Source: CAZEAN01 sp964510225 (lineage in GTDB: Bacteria > Planctomycetota > Planctomycetia > Isosphaerales > Isosphaeraceae). From it: 5,541 nt of DNA. Positions 5,382 through 5,541 of this stretch are shown in pieces. The position numbers were made by a program, and so were the translations under genes. The DNA lies in assembly GCA_964510225.1 (NCBI GenBank), contig CAZEAN010000222.1, positions 1 through 5,541 of the forward strand, read 5' to 3'. Position 1 is the stretch's first letter. Each line of letters opens with the position of its first letter. The notes beneath the pieces are model-generated. The model saw only the letters and a list, made by a program, of their open reading frames with translations, made no database searches and was not told the origin of the DNA.

Positions 5382-5541
5382 TTAGAGCGTTTGCCTGAAG
5401 TATTCGAGTGTCCGAATCAAGCCATCGGCTCGGAGGACCTTCGGCTCCCAACCGAGGATCTTCTGAGCTTTGCTAATGTCGGGCCTCCGACGCTTCGGAT
5501 CATCCTGGGGTAGCGGACGATAGTCGATCTGACTCGTCGTT
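5382..5541 (-). CDS. UDP-glucuronate decarboxylase-like NAD-dependent epimerase, C-terminal end only
   Basis: Only the last 52 residues are present; the rest lies beyond the right edge. The visible end TSQIDYRPLPQDDPKRRRPD, then ISKAQKILGWEP and GLIRTLEYFRQTL, carries the tail motif of extended short-chain dehydrogenases: PLP-x-DDP-x-x-RRPD-I-x-x-A-x-x-x-LGWEP-(x)n-GL-x-x-T-x-x-YF. This form is most typical of UDP-glucuronate decarboxylase (UXS), which makes UDP-xylose for cell-surface glycans, though dTDP-glucose dehydratases and UDP-glucose 4-epimerases have related tails. The Rossmann fold and the YxxxK catalytic pair are not in the window, so integrity cannot be judged. The stop is TAA (plus-strand tta at 5382-5384). 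Only 21 bases separate it from the GH5 stop, with no clear terminator between. Confidence 0.85.
   Translation of the reverse strand, partial: TTSQIDYRPLPQDDPKRRRPDISKAQKILGWEPKVLRADGLIRTLEYFRQTL

Overview
This looks like ordinary chromosomal DNA from a free-living bacterium of moderate GC content (a little over half, judged by eye). Gene content suggests a Planctomycetota-like lineage: a signal-peptide-bearing Amt next to a GSI glutamine synthetase, a YhaM-type HD nuclease, a secreted endoglycoceramidase-like GH5 and a UXS-type sugar-nucleotide enzyme, with long gaps between genes. That assignment is an inference from gene content and style. No marker gene proves it. I see no mobile element, CRISPR array, tRNA or rRNA.

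Layout. (1) Bases 1-327, minus strand: the first 109 residues of an ammonium transporter (Amt), cut by the window edge. (2) 328-935: a 608-base gap between divergent genes. It holds one sigma-54-like site (593-609), a 9-bp perfect hairpin shortly before glnA (865-896) and smaller inverted repeats. (3) 936-2357, plus strand: complete glutamine synthetase, glnA, 473 residues; the frame stays open upstream but the extension is not GS-like. (4) 2358-2424: a 67-base convergent gap with two short hairpins. (5) 2425-3480, minus strand: an OB-fold plus HD-domain 3'-5' exoribonuclease of the YhaM family. (6) 3481-3902: a 422-base gap between divergent genes, rich in palindromes and stem-loops. (7) 3903-5360, plus strand: secreted GH5 glycosidase with the extra C-terminal domain seen in endoglycoceramidases. 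(8) 5382-5541, minus strand: the last 52 residues of a UDP-glucuronate decarboxylase-like NAD-dependent epimerase, cut by the window edge.

How the genes fit together. Amt and GlnA form a nitrogen-assimilation pair: Amt brings in ammonium and GlnA fixes it into glutamine. Their divergent arrangement around one long spacer suggests shared nitrogen control, and GlnA keeps the Tyr used for adenylylation control elsewhere. The YhaM-like nuclease is a housekeeping RNA/DNA-processing enzyme with no obvious link to either side. The GH5 enzyme and the epimerase both concern carbohydrate (glycolipid or glycan cleavage, and sugar-nucleotide synthesis), but they converge and are not an operon.

I do not find a convincing new system. 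The parts most worth a second look are the two long, structured upstream regions (glnA and GH5).
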